A stretch of 5,859 nucleotides of DNA from Betaproteobacteria bacterium (GTDB lineage: Bacteria > Pseudomonadota > Gammaproteobacteria > Burkholderiales > Casimicrobiaceae): positions 1-5,859 of the forward strand of contig JANXZT010000012.1 in NCBI GenBank assembly GCA_025355395.1, given 5' to 3'. Shown here in pieces: positions 5,675-5,859 of the stretch. The notes under the pieces were generated by a model that ran no database searches, was not told where the DNA came from, and saw only the letters and a program-made list of their open reading frames with translations. A program made the translations under genes and the position numbers. Numbering within the stretch: position 1 is the stretch's first letter; every line of letters starts with the position of its first letter.

Positions 5675-5859
5675 AAATCCATGACCTGACGGTAGTAGTC
5701 GTAGAACGCACGGATCGTGGCCTCCGTCACCATGTGGTCCTCGTCGTGCCAGTCGCGTCCCCCCATTTCCAGGATGCCCTTCACGTCCGGATAGGGGCGA
5801 ATGCCGTCTTGCGAGAACTTCATCACCTCGCTGTCGTCGATCGACACGAAGCCCGCGGG
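5671..5859 (-). CDS. Rieske-type aromatic ring-hydroxylating oxygenase, large (alpha) subunit, C-terminal fragment
   Basis: Only the last 62 codons are in the window; the 5' part, including the Rieske [2Fe-2S] centre and the 2-His-1-Asp iron site, lies beyond the right edge. The frame is open from the edge to a TGA at 5671-5673. The reading PAGFVSIDDSEVMKFSQDG, followed by a GG-x-D stretch, MVTEATIRAFYDYY and a final RQVMDL, is the typical tail of oxygenase alpha subunits: a segment after the catalytic domain, then the closing helix with the MVTE-x-x-IR-x-FY-x-YYR pattern. The next gene is the matching beta subunit, whose GTG start overlaps this stop by 4 bases, as expected for two subunits of one enzyme made in fixed ratio. 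In the family the alpha subunit binds and hydroxylates the aromatic substrate with O2 and electrons from a reductase chain. The substrate cannot be told from this tail. Family is close to certain; specificity is unknown. Confidence 0.92.
   Translation of the reverse strand, partial: PAGFVSIDDSEVMKFSQDGIRPYPDVKGILEMGGRDWHDEDHMVTEATIRAFYDYYRQVMDL

Overview
The window is one gene-dense, single-strand stretch. Seven genes all read right to left (minus strand), with gaps of at most 69 bases and several overlapping stop/start junctions. It looks like the inside of a single catabolic operon that runs off both ends. DNA is GC-rich (roughly 60% by eye) and the third codon positions are GC-heavy. The protein families (Rieske oxygenase subunits, rubredoxin-reductase-type flavoprotein, CaiB/BaiF transferase) fit a Gram-negative soil or environmental proteobacterium, most likely a betaproteobacterium such as a Burkholderiales. 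That placement is inference from composition and family feel, not from a marker gene.

Order in the direction of transcription (high to low coordinates): (1) the last 62 residues of a Rieske-type ring-hydroxylating oxygenase large (alpha) subunit, 5671-5859; (2) its small (beta) subunit, 5171-5674; (3) a NicX-like / M29-fold metalloprotein, candidate ring-cleaving dioxygenase, 3947-5101; (4) an NAD(P)H- and FAD-dependent reductase of the rubredoxin reductase type, 2805-3950; (5) a ten-helix EamA/DMT-type transporter, 1822-2799; (6) an acyl-CoA dehydrogenase-fold enzyme, 635-1795; (7) the N-terminal half of a CaiB/BaiF (class III) CoA-transferase, 1-624.

Together they suggest a pathway: hydroxylation of an aromatic or N-heteroaromatic ring by the Rieske oxygenase (electrons from the flavoprotein, through a ferredoxin or rubredoxin not seen here), opening of the dihydroxylated ring by the NicX-like protein, then CoA activation and oxidation or reduction of the resulting acid by the CaiB-type transferase and the acyl-CoA dehydrogenase, with the DMT protein moving a substrate or product across the inner membrane. 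The substrate cannot be read from the sequence. The most unusual points are a rearranged set of metal ligands in the NicX-like protein, the use of a rubredoxin-reductase-type flavoprotein beside a Rieske oxygenase, and an acyl-CoA dehydrogenase whose usual catalytic glutamate position holds proline.

There are no RNA genes, mobile elements, CRISPR arrays, long repeats or convincing terminators in the window. The only intergenic gap longer than 10 bases is 5102-5170.
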